Shown piece by piece: positions 27,631 through 33,855 of a stretch of 33,855 nt of DNA (position 1 is its first letter; each line of letters starts with the position of its first letter). The notes under the pieces are model-generated. The model worked only from the letters and a program-made list of their open reading frames with translations, was not told the origin of the DNA and made no database searches. The position numbers were made by a program, and so were the translations under genes. This DNA is from Rhizomonospora bruguierae (lineage in GTDB: Bacteria > Actinomycetota > Actinomycetes > Mycobacteriales > Micromonosporaceae), in NCBI RefSeq assembly GCF_018397995.1, contig NZ_BBQH01000057.1:1-33855 (forward strand). Reading direction: 5' to 3'.

Positions 27631-28627
27631 CCCCGTGCCGTTCGCCGCCCGCGGCGCCCTGCCCGGCCGCGGGCGTGCCGGTTCCGGCGGCGGGTTCCGC
27701 GGCTCCGGTTGGGGCGGTTGCGTTGCTTGGGGCGGCGGTTTCGGTCGGGGCGGCCCGGAGGGCGACCAGGAGGCCGACGGCGATGAGGGCGGCGCCGATC
27801 GCGACCGGGGCCGTGAACGCCTCATGCAGGACCAGCGCGCCCAGCACCGTCGCCGTCAGCGGCTCGGTCAGGTTCAGCGTCGTGGCCAGCGCCGGCGCCG
27901 TGGTCGCCATGCCGCGGATCCACATCAGGTACGGCAGCACCGTGGCCACCAGCCCCACGTAGCCGACCGTGAGCGCGCCGGCCGGGTCCGCCACCCAGCG
28001 CACCGCCTCGGGCAGGGCCAGCGGCGCCACGATCAGCGCCGCGCCGGCGAAGAACACCGCGAGCACCACCTGCGGCGGCGTCCCCGCGTCCAGCACGCGC
28101 CGGCTGCACACGGCGTACGCCGCGTACCCCGCGCCCGCCGCGACCCCCGCGAGCACCCCGAGCAGGTTCACCCGCGCGCCATCACCCGCGCCGCCGCCCC
28201 CGCCGATGAGCAGGGCGAGGCCGGCCAGGCCCACCGCCGTGGCGAGCGCCCACGACCGGGTGGGGCGGGTACCGGTCACGATGCCGATGAGCCCGGCGAT
28301 CAGCGGCGCCGAGCCGATCGCGGTCAGCGTCCCCACGACGACGCCGGTGTGCGTGGTCGCGACGAAGAAGCTGAGCTGGTAAACCGCCATGAAGACGGCG
28401 CCCAGCAGGAGCGCGACGCGCTGCGGCCGCGACCGCCAGGCCCGAACGAACGCCGCCGGGCCCGGCCGCCACAGGGCCAGCGCCAACAGGACGACGCCGG
28501 CCAGCGTGGACCGGGCCGCACCGAAGCCCAGGGCCGAGCCGGAATGCGCGCTGAGCGCCAGCGACGTGCCCGTGGTGCCCCAGAGGACGCCCGTGAGCAT
28601 GACCAGAATGGGTCCGGCGATCGGCAT
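27590..28627 (-). CDS. EamA/DMT-family transporter
   Basis: 345 residues with ten predicted membrane helices in two EamA repeats: the first starts PILVMLTGVLWGTTGTSLAL, the second LLGVLAGVAAGAGYAAYAV and ends TLNLTEPLTATVLGALVLHE, the typical EamA signature. This is a drug/metabolite-type permease with unknown substrate. About 55 residues of Ala/Pro/Gly-rich tail follow. ATG at 28627 is chosen; GTG at 28642 is also in frame, and neither has a clear Shine-Dalgarno. The stop lies inside the convergent Nudix gene. It interrupts an otherwise plus-strand run. Confidence 0.88.
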   Translation of the reverse strand: MPIAGPILVMLTGVLWGTTGTSLALSAHSGSALGFGAARSTLAGVVLLALALWRPGPAAFVRAWRSRPQRVALLLGAVFMAVYQLSFFVATTHTGVVVGTLTAIGSAPLIAGLIGIVTGTRPTRSWALATAVGLAGLALLIGGGGGAGDGARVNLLGVLAGVAAGAGYAAYAVCSRRVLDAGTPPQVVLAVFFAGAALIVAPLALPEAVRWVADPAGALTVGYVGLVATVLPYLMWIRGMATTAPALATTLNLTEPLTATVLGALVLHEAFTAPVAIGAALIAVGLLVALRAAPTETAAPSNATAPTGAAEPAAGTGTPAAGQGAAGGERHGVSGASPGPSGGRR

Positions 28628-28741
28628 GGTGATTGATAACACGAGCGGGGGCGGGCGTGGTGGGGGGACTGGGTCCTGGGGGTGCCGGTGGGAGCGGGCA
28701 TGATGGGGTACAGACTGGTCGTGGGGCGAGGAGGAATGGTC

Positions 28742-29407
28742 GTGGGGGTTCGCTGCGTGGTGGCCGTCGACGGTCCGTCGGGGTCCGGCAAATCCACCGT
28801 CTCACGCCGGCTCGCCGCCGCCCTCTCGGCCGGCTACCTCGACACCGGCGCGATGTACCGCGCGGTGACCTGGGCCGTTCTGCAGGCCGGCGTGGAGCCC
28901 GGTGACGCCGACGCGGTCGCCAAAGTGGCCGAGGAGACCGACCTGGAGACCGGCACCGACCCCGGCGACCCGCACATCCGCGCCAACGGCGTGAACGTCG
29001 ACGCGGAGATCAGAGGCCCGGAGGTTACCGCCGCCGTGTCCGCGGTCGCCGCCGTCCCCGCGGTCCGCAACCTGCTCGTGGCCCGCCAGCGCGAGCTGAT
29101 CGAGCGGTCGGTCCGGGTGGTGGTGGAGGGGCGCGACATCGGCACCGTGGTCGCCCCGGACGCCGACCTCAAGGTGTACCTGACCGCCTCCGCCGCCGAG
29201 CGGGCCCGCCGCCGCAGCGCCGAACTCGCCGCCGACCTCGACGCCACCGCCGTCGACCTGGCCCGCCGCGACCGCCTCGACTCCACCCGCGCCGCCGACC
29301 CGCTCCAGCAGGCCGAGGACGCGGTGGTGCTGGACAGCACCGAACTGGGCATCGACGAGGTGGTCGCCCGCCTGCGGGAGATGCTGGTCGCCAGGGGCGT
29401 GGCATGA
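28742..29407 (+). CDS. cmk: Cytidylate kinase
   Basis: 221 residues. Phosphorylates CMP and dCMP. The P-loop is [15 protein letters not shown], followed by [13 protein letters not shown], the CMP-binding NMP domain ([21 protein letters not shown]), and [25 protein letters not shown] at 28742 is preferred because AGGAGG ends 7 nt before it; ATG at 28736 is only 1 nt away. A TACAGA -10-like hexamer lies at 28709-28714. It overlaps der by 4 nt (ATGA), the common cmk-der coupling. Confidence 0.95.
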   Translation: MGVRCVVAVDGPSGSGKSTVSRRLAAALSAGYLDTGAMYRAVTWAVLQAGVEPGDADAVAKVAEETDLETGTDPGDPHIRANGVNVDAEIRGPEVTAAVSAVAAVPAVRNLLVARQRELIERSVRVVVEGRDIGTVVAPDADLKVYLTASAAERARRRSAELAADLDATAVDLARRDRLDSTRAADPLQQAEDAVVLDSTELGIDEVVARLREMLVARGVA

Positions 29408-30798
29408 CCTGGGTAGACCCCGAGGCGCCGCCGACCGACGACGCCCCCGCCGCCGTACTGCCCGTGGTGGCCGTCGTCGGCCGGCCGAACGTGGGCAAGT
29501 CCACCCTGGTGAACCGGATCATCGGCCGCCGCCAGGCGGTGGTCGAGGACGTACCCGGCGTCACCCGGGACCGCGTCGCCTACGACGCCCAATGGTCCGG
29601 CCGCCAGTTCACCGTCGTCGACACCGGCGGCTGGGAACCCGACGCCCGCGACCGGGCCGCCGCCATCGCCGCCCAGGCCGAGGCCGCCGTGCAGACCGCC
29701 GACGCCGTCCTGTTCGTCGTCGACGCCACCGTCGGCGCCACCGACGTCGACGAGGCCGCCGTGCGCATGCTCCGCCGCGGCGGCAAGCCCGTCATCCTGG
29801 TCGCCAACAAGGTCGACAACGCCGCCCTGGAGATCGAGGCCACCAGCCTGTGGTCCCTCGGCCTCGGCGAACCCCACCCGGTCTCCGCCCTGCACGGCCG
29901 CGGCTCCGGCGACCTGCTCGACGCCATCCTCGACGCGCTGCCCGACGTCCCACCCGTGACCGAGGGCGCCCCCCGCGGCCCCCGCCGGGTCGCCCTCGTC
30001 GGGCGCCCGAACGTGGGCAAATCGAGCCTGCTCAACCGCATCGCCGGCGAGGAACGCTCGGTCGTCGACCCCGTCGCCGGCACCACCGTCGACCCGGTGG
30101 ACAGCCTGGTCCGGCTCGGCGGCGAAACCTGGCAGCTCGTCGACACCGCCGGGCTGCGCAAGCGCTCCGGCCAGGCCAGCGGCACCGAGTACTACGCCAG
30201 CCTGCGCACCGCCGGCGCCATCGACGCCGCCGAAGTCGCCGTGGTCCTGCTCGACGCCAGCGAACCCATCAGCGAACAGGACCAGCGCATCCTCACCATG
30301 GTCGTCGAGGCCGGCCGCGCCCTGGTCATCGCCTTCAACAAGTGGGACCTGGTCGACGCCGACCGCCGGTACTACCTGGAGAAGGAGATCGACCGGGACC
30401 TGCGCCGCCTGCCCTGGGCCATCCGCGTGAACATCTCCGCCAAGACCGGCCGCGCCGTCGACCGGCTCGCCCCCGCCCTCCGCAAAGCACTGGAAGGCTG
30501 GGAGCAGCGGGTACCCACCGGTCGGCTGAACCAGTGGCTGACCGCGCTCGTCCAAGCCACCCCACACCCCGTACGCGGCGGACGGGCACCCCGGGTGCTG
30601 TTCGCCACCCAGGCGGGAATCGCACCGCCACGCTTCGTCCTGTTCACCACCGGGCCGATCGACGCCGGGTACCAGCGGTTCATCGAACGCAAACTCCGCG
30701 AAGAGTTCGGCTTCGAAGGCAGCCCGGTCGAGGTGGCGGTCCGCCCCCGCAAACGCCAGGGACCCGGCGGACGCGGCAAGGCGCACGGGGGGTCTTAG
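29404..30798 (+). CDS. der: Ribosome biogenesis GTPase Der (EngA)
   Basis: 464 residues with two tandem GTPase domains and a C-terminal KH-like domain. G1 motifs are [13 protein letters not shown] and [14 protein letters not shown]3 motifs are DTGGW and DTAGLR, and G4 motifs are NKVD and NKWD. The KH-like part contains [20 protein letters not shown]. Der assists 50S subunit assembly. ATG overlaps the cmk stop by 4 nt. Confidence 0.97.
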   Translation: MTWVDPEAPPTDDAPAAVLPVVAVVGRPNVGKSTLVNRIIGRRQAVVEDVPGVTRDRVAYDAQWSGRQFTVVDTGGWEPDARDRAAAIAAQAEAAVQTADAVLFVVDATVGATDVDEAAVRMLRRGGKPVILVANKVDNAALEIEATSLWSLGLGEPHPVSALHGRGSGDLLDAILDALPDVPPVTEGAPRGPRRVALVGRPNVGKSSLLNRIAGEERSVVDPVAGTTVDPVDSLVRLGGETWQLVDTAGLRKRSGQASGTEYYASLRTAGAIDAAEVAVVLLDASEPISEQDQRILTMVVEAGRALVIAFNKWDLVDADRRYYLEKEIDRDLRRLPWAIRVNISAKTGRAVDRLAPALRKALEGWEQRVPTGRLNQWLTALVQATPHPVRGGRAPRVLFATQAGIAPPRFVLFTTGPIDAGYQRFIERKLREEFGFEGSPVEVAVRPRKRQGPGGRGKAHGGS

Positions 30799-30855
30799 GC
30801 ACGGACGCACACGTGCGCTAGGCTATAGCGGCTGCCCGGGCAAGTAGACCCGGGC
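30795..30855 (+). promoter_or_regulatory. Putative tRNA-Pro promoter and leader hairpin
   Basis: TTAGGC (30795-30800), an 18-nt spacer and TAGGCT (30819-30824) could form a promoter, with TATAGC (30824-30829) as an alternative -10. A perfect 7-bp stem GCCCGGG / CCCGGGC with an 8-nt loop follows at 30834-30855, ending 5 nt before the tRNA. It may be part of the precursor leader or a terminator for der. Confidence 0.35.
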
Positions 30856-30860
30856 GGCAA

Positions 30861-30937
<77 letters not shown>

Positions 30938-30942
30938 GGGTT

Positions 30943-30973
30943 GACCAGGCAAGATTCAAGATCTTGCCTGGTC
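30943..30973 (+). terminator. 12-bp hairpin directly after tRNA-Pro
   Basis: GACCAGGCAAGA (30943-30954) and TCTTGCCTGGTC (30962-30973) are perfect complements with a 7-nt loop, starting 5 nt past the CCA end. This is a strong tRNA terminator candidate. GACCAGG at its start also repeats the last bases of the tRNA (30933-30939), which may relate to the attachment site. Confidence 0.6.
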
Positions 30974-31041
30974 TCCGCTAACGGTTCCGCTAACGGAGAT
31001 CGCGCAGAGTCGGTCGTGTCCTCGCCCCGTTAGCGGAGGAG
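30973..31041 (+). promoter_or_regulatory. Triple TCCGCTAACGG repeat in the integrase leader
   Basis: Two direct copies of TCCGCTAACGG (30974-30984 and 30986-30996) and one exact inverted copy, CCGTTAGCGGA (31027-31037). The inverted copy runs into the GGAGGAG Shine-Dalgarno (31035-31041) that lies 8 nt before the GTG at 31050. In RNA either direct copy can pair with the inverted one over 11-12 bp and cover part of the site. In DNA the repeats could instead be integrase arm sites or operators. Confidence 0.55.
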
Positions 31042-31049
31042 ATCGGCCC

Positions 31050-31070
31050 GTGGCTATCTACAGCTACTAG
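31050..31070 (+). pseudogene. Original integrase start interrupted by amber codon
   Basis: GTG at 31050 has an ideal Shine-Dalgarno (GGAGGAG, 8-nt spacing) and reads MAIYSY followed by TAG (31068-31070), then continues in the same frame LSRGQTRWMFTIDLP into the integrase. N-termini of this kind (a short MAIY-type start, then RWMF-DLP) are usual for actinomycete tyrosine integrases, so the first seven codons look like the true beginning, broken by one nonsense change. Confidence 0.65.
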
Positions 31071-31094
31071 CTTTCCCGCGGCCAGACCCGTTGG

Positions 31095-32273
31095 ATGTTC
31101 ACCATCGACCTGCCCTCGGCCGCCGACGGGCGGCGCCGGCAGATGAACCGCAAGGGCTTCGTGTCCCAGGACGCCGCGCAGGCGGCGGAGACCGAGGCCC
31201 GCAAGGCGTACGCCCGCGCCGATCTCGCGGCGGACGGCAGCCTCGCCGCCGAGCTGGAGGCCTGGCTCGGTGAGCGGGAGTTGGACGTGCAGCAGACCAC
31301 GTTGGGCAACTACCGGGACATCGTGCGCTGCTACATCGTCCCGCACCTGGGGTCCCGGCAGGTCTACGCGTTGTCCAAGCGGGCCATCCACGACTTCTAC
31401 AAGACGCTGCTGACCCGGGGCGGCAAGCACGGTGGCCCGCTGTCCCGGACCACGGTGCGCACTGTGCATCGGGTGCTTATGAAGGCGTTGAAGGATCTGC
31501 ACATCGTGGTGGACGGGGTGCGGGAGCCGCGTAAGGAGGACCGGGAGACCGCCGGGCGTAAGGGCGTGTGGACCGCGGAACAGGCGGCCCGGTTCCTGGC
31601 TCACCACACTGGCCACCGGCTGTACGCGGCGTGGGTGCTGGCCATCGTCGCCGGGATGCGTCGCGGTGAGCTGCTCGGCCTGAAGTGGGAGCGCGTCGAC
31701 CTGGACGCGGGCCTGCTGCGGGTGCACTGGCAGCGCACGGCCACTTCCAGCGAGGGTGCCATCGAGAAGGCGCCCAAGGGCAAGAGCAAGCGCACCGTCG
31801 CGATCGGACCGACCGCGGTGACCGTGCTGAAGGCTCACCAGCGCCGTCAGGAGGTGGAGAAGGAGACGGCCGCGGACCTGTACGAGGACGGTGGCTACGT
31901 GTTCTGCCGGGAGGACGGCCGCCCGTACTACCCCCGGTACCTGACCCAAGAGTGGGAACGGTGCTGCCGGGCCGCCCGGGTGCCGGTGATCGCCCTGCAC
32001 GATGCCCGGCACACCTCGGCGACCACCGGCGCGGACGCCGGGGTGCCGCAGCACGTCATGAAGGACCGACTCGGCCACGCCAGCCGACGTACGACCGACG
32101 AGGTGTACACGCACGTGCTGGACCTGAGCGCCCGCAAGGCCGCCGAGCTGATGGAGACCGCCATCTTCGGCCCCTCCGAACGGCCGCCGGCGGACAATCG
32201 TCGGGCCACCGCCACGTCGCACCCCACCCGGCGGCTGGCAGTCGTCCGCCGCCGTATGCGGAAGAGGGCATAA
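31095..32273 (+). CDS. Tyrosine-type site-specific integrase (5' end probably disrupted)
   Basis: 392 residues from the first ATG after the amber codon. An arm-binding-like N-terminus (about 1-45) and a core-binding SAM-like domain (about 52-145, TTLGNYRDIVRCYIVPHLG) precede the catalytic domain. Catalytic residues are Arg189 (GMRRGELLGL), His302 and Arg305 (LHDARHTSATT), His328 (RLGHAS) and Tyr338 (EVYTHVLD). ATG at 31095 has no Shine-Dalgarno; the natural start is probably GTG 31050, which would give 407 residues. It lies beside tRNA-Pro, the type of site used by pSAM2-like integrative elements. The catalytic core is intact, so reinitiation or suppression could still give active enzyme. Confidence 0.88.
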   Translation: MFTIDLPSAADGRRRQMNRKGFVSQDAAQAAETEARKAYARADLAADGSLAAELEAWLGERELDVQQTTLGNYRDIVRCYIVPHLGSRQVYALSKRAIHDFYKTLLTRGGKHGGPLSRTTVRTVHRVLMKALKDLHIVVDGVREPRKEDRETAGRKGVWTAEQAARFLAHHTGHRLYAAWVLAIVAGMRRGELLGLKWERVDLDAGLLRVHWQRTATSSEGAIEKAPKGKSKRTVAIGPTAVTVLKAHQRRQEVEKETAADLYEDGGYVFCREDGRPYYPRYLTQEWERCCRAARVPVIALHDARHTSATTGADAGVPQHVMKDRLGHASRRTTDEVYTHVLDLSARKAAELMETAIFGPSERPPADNRRATATSHPTRRLAVVRRRMRKRA

Positions 32274-32280
32274 CCCCCGA

Positions 32281-32320
32281 TCGCCGTGGCCGCCGCTGAT
32301 TCGGGCGGCGGCCGCGGCGA
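32281..32320 (+). terminator. 16-bp hairpin after the integrase
   Basis: Arms 32281-32296 and 32305-32320 pair over 16 positions with one G-U wobble and an 8-nt loop, 7 nt after the integrase stop. This is the most stable hairpin noted in the window and a good terminator candidate, without a T-tract. Confidence 0.6.
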
Positions 32321-32710
32321 GTCGGACTGGTGTTTGTCCCGCGGGAATCTGCCGTCTGCGAGCGCCGGGACGACGGTCTGGGCGGCACGTCCTGATCACC
32401 CGAAGATGTCCCGACAGCTGCCCGTCTCCCGAACGACTCAATGCGACGCCACGGAAAGGTTACGGCCCAGGGAACTGCATTACCCACGCCCGGTGCGCGA
32501 TTCGCGGGATGGGCGGACGCATGTGGCTATCCGTCGCGAAGGGCCCCGTCTGTCTCGGTGGAGTGTTGCTGACGCAGCTTTGGGCGAGCCCCTTGAGGCC
32601 AAAGCCCGTCGATAGCTTACATACCTTGATGTCCACTTGGCTCTGTTGGGCGCAGTGTGAGCGTCGGTAGGCTGGACACGCTGGGTGATGCGATGGGTAC
32701 GGAGGTAGCC
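32321..32710 (+). other. Gene-free accessory spacer
   Basis: About 390 nt with no convincing gene; the short frames here are not protein-like. GC content is visibly lower than in the chromosomal genes. TTGGGC (32646-32651), a 16-nt spacer and TAGGCT (32668-32673) form a possible promoter for the gene at 32711. No second copy of the tRNA 3' end was seen. Confidence 0.5.
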
Positions 32711-33310
32711 ATGACGCCATCTGGAGGCGATGACCGAGGGGTTCGCCCCGAGGCAAGCGTGATGCAGCACGCCATCCGGCTCCTGAGCCAATGCGGCGAG
32801 CCTGTGAGGATGGAAGACCCGGAAGAGTGCGTCGTGGTCATCCGGGCAGAGCTGCGGTTACAAGCGCTGGACTTCTGGTTGCGCAATCCGGACTATCTGG
32901 CTGGCGAGCTTCTCACGAAGGTGGAGGGCGGCGACCTGCCGAAGCATTACCTCAGGGTGGTTGAGCATCTGCTCGACAGCCCGGAGCCAGACCTGCACTG
33001 GTACCCGATGCCGCGCTGGCATCACGGCGCTTACGAGGCGATCGACGACGCGTTCTCAGTGCTCAGCGCGTACGAGTTGGCGTTGGTGCGGCGGCTGGGT
33101 GGGCTGAGGAAGACAGCGCGGAGCCAGTTCTTCCTGACCGAGGCGGGACGAGCGGCTGCGGCCGAGTTGGCGTCGGAGCCGGTACTGTCCTGGTACACCG
33201 AGCAAGTGAAGCTTGTCGCCGTCGTCGCGGGTGATGACAACGGGAGCAAGCTGAAGAAGCGGCAGTACCAGCCTCCCCTGTTCAGAGGGGAATTGGTTGA
33301 TCGAGGGTGA
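32711..33310 (+). CDS. Hypothetical protein with possible winged-helix region
   Basis: 199 residues, not recognised. It has a helical N-terminus (MQHAIRLLSQCGEPVRM), an aromatic segment LQALDFWLRNPDYLAGELL, then an Asp/His/Trp-rich stretch (DLHWYPMPRWHHGAYEAID). The sequence ALVRRLGGLRKTARSQFFLTE followed by AGRAAAAEL looks like a winged-helix recognition helix and wing. ATG at 32711 is chosen because GGAGG lies 5 nt upstream; other in-frame starts (32657, 32693) lack this. Codon use is less GC3-biased than in the core genes, consistent with transfer. Flanked by an integrase and an IS; a DNA-binding or accessory (possibly defence-related) role is only a guess. Confidence 0.65.
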   Translation: MTPSGGDDRGVRPEASVMQHAIRLLSQCGEPVRMEDPEECVVVIRAELRLQALDFWLRNPDYLAGELLTKVEGGDLPKHYLRVVEHLLDSPEPDLHWYPMPRWHHGAYEAIDDAFSVLSAYELALVRRLGGLRKTARSQFFLTEAGRAAAAELASEPVLSWYTEQVKLVAVVAGDDNGSKLKKRQYQPPLFRGELVDRG

Positions 33311-33314
33311 TGAA

Positions 33315-33387
33315 GGAAAGGTGCACCTGACCTGCAAGGATGTGATTGCCTAGATCATGTCCGCAGCAGAAGCGGGTGCACCTTTCC
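33315..33387 (+). promoter_or_regulatory. 13-bp inverted repeat before the transposase start
   Basis: GGAAAGGTGCACC (33315-33327) and GGTGCACCTTTCC (33375-33387) are perfect complements 47 nt apart; the second arm ends 1 nt before the transposase GTG. A transcript entering from outside could fold this and block the start, whereas one initiated between the arms (for example near TAGATC, 33351-33356) could not. Confidence 0.5.
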
Positions 33388-33392
33388 GGTGA
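33357..33392 (+). CDS. Possible 11-residue leader peptide of the transposase
   Basis: ATG at 33357 reads MSAAEAGAPFR and stops at TGA 33390-33392, overlapping the transposase GTG as GTGA. The transposase start has no Shine-Dalgarno of its own, so coupling to this short frame is a reasonable idea. The leader's own site (AAGGAT, about 15 nt upstream) is weak. Confidence 0.25.
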   Translation: MSAAEAGAPFR

Positions 33393-33855
33393 GCAAGAGT
33401 AGCGGTTGGGATCAGCGGCTGGTCGTGGCCTCGGGTGGGAAGGGTTTGGTTGGTCACGCGGGTGCGGTGCTGCTGCGGCGGTGCGCGGACCGGACCGGTC
33501 TGACCGGTGGGTTGAACAGGGTGCTGCCCCGCGGGAAGGGGCCGGGGTGGTGGGATCGGGGCACTGTCCTGGTCTGCCTGGCGGTCGCGGTCGTGCTGGG
33601 CGCGACGAGCATGTCCGATATCGGCCTACTCGCGTATCAGGCGCTCGTGTTCGCTGACCCGCAGTCGGAGGCCACCGTCCGCCGGGCCCTGGCCGGTCTG
33701 GACGAGGCCGGGCTGCGCCGCATCGCCAAGGCCCGCGCGAAGGTCCGGGCCCGGGTCTGGGACCTGCTCGCCGGTCGACCGGTCGGGTTTCCGTGGCTGA
33801 CGGTGGCGGGCAAGCTCCTTTCCGGGTGGGTGGTCATCGATCTGGACGCCACCTT
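33389..33855 (+). CDS. IS1380-family transposase, N-terminal part
   Basis: The first 155 residues; the gene continues beyond the window. It begins VSKSSGWDQRLVVASGGKG, followed by LVGHAGAVLLRRCADRTGL, the hydrophobic LVCLAVAVVLGATSMSDI, an arginine-rich helix (TVRRALAGLDEAGLRRIAKA), and the first DDE catalytic region VVIDLDAT (Asp151 or Asp153). This arrangement is that of IS1380-group DDE transposases common in actinomycetes. Start chosen at GTG 33389. Confidence 0.8.
   Translation, partial: MSKSSGWDQRLVVASGGKGLVGHAGAVLLRRCADRTGLTGGLNRVLPRGKGPGWWDRGTVLVCLAVAVVLGATSMSDIGLLAYQALVFADPQSEATVRRALAGLDEAGLRRIAKARAKVRARVWDLLAGRPVGFPWLTVAGKLLSGWVVIDLDAT

Larger units (their letters stand above)
33315..33855 (+). 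mobile_element. Left part of an IS1380-family insertion sequence (truncated by window)
   Basis: A transposase frame running off the right edge is preceded by a subterminal inverted repeat. The outer IS boundary is uncertain: it lies between the stop at 33310 and the sequence CCTGACCTGCAAGGA (33326-33340), which resembles a terminal repeat. The right end and target duplication lie outside the window. Confidence 0.7.

Noticed and set aside
32286-32615. 109-codon plus frame after the integrase
   Set aside because: It starts inside the terminator hairpin, lacks a ribosome-binding site, and its composition is not protein-like.
33031-33249. Minus-strand small frames opposite the 199-residue gene
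   Set aside because: Shadows; the plus frame has a clear Shine-Dalgarno and coherent helical pattern.
33406-33657. 83-codon frame overlapping the transposase start
   Set aside because: Off-frame reading of the transposase; the frame from 33389 carries the DDE region.

Overview
The window is very GC-rich chromosomal DNA from an actinomycete, probably a member of the Micromonosporaceae. This rests on three things: strong G/C preference at third codon positions, many GTG and TTG starts with GTGA/ATGA overlaps, and gene order. Most of the window follows the Mycobacterium tuberculosis Rv1691-Rv1713 neighbourhood in the same order: TPR protein, glycerol-phosphate phosphatase, tlyA, nadK, recN, steA, steB, pyrG, Nudix, xerD, ParA, scpA, scpB, rluB, cmk, der. 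Genes absent from that order are inserted: an SCP2-like gene, a phasin/histone-like gene, a WhiJ-type regulator with its DUF397 partner, a four-gene envelope block, ald, a second Nudix gene and an EamA transporter.

Layout. 1-7.2 kb: a repeat-rich RGG/TPR/acidic protein, a HAD phosphatase, a small SCP2-like gene on the minus strand, a phasin/H1-like protein, a small hypothetical protein, tlyA and nadK, mostly overlapping on the plus strand. 7.3-8.5 kb: a DUF397 gene and an XRE/DUF5753 regulator on the minus strand; their reading frames overlap by 241 nt. 8.7-18.7 kb: recN, steA, steB, then a tightly coupled block of WecA/MraY-like protein, MurJ-like flippase, GT4 glycosyltransferase and a large alkaline-phosphatase-like membrane protein. 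This block looks like an envelope glycan assembly unit attached to division genes. 19-30.8 kb: nucleotide metabolism (pyrG, cmk, two Nudix genes), alanine dehydrogenase, and chromosome maintenance and segregation genes (xerD, ParA, scpA, scpB), then rluB, an EamA transporter on the minus strand, and der.

30.8-33.9 kb: an accessory region next to a tRNA-Pro(GGG) gene. It holds a strong hairpin, a triple 11-nt repeat that could mask an integrase ribosome-binding site, a tyrosine integrase whose apparent original start is followed by an amber codon at position 7, an unrecognised 199-residue protein, and the left end of an IS1380-type insertion sequence cut by the window edge. The integrase probably marks an integrative element, now possibly decayed, that used the tRNA as its target.

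The observations most worth following are the repeat-controlled, amber-interrupted integrase leader; the pyrG leader that can fold its own Shine-Dalgarno into a stem; the apparent CTG start of xerD; the RGG-repeat protein; and the steAB-linked glycan block. All functions are read from sequence without database searches. Residue numbers come from the chosen starts.
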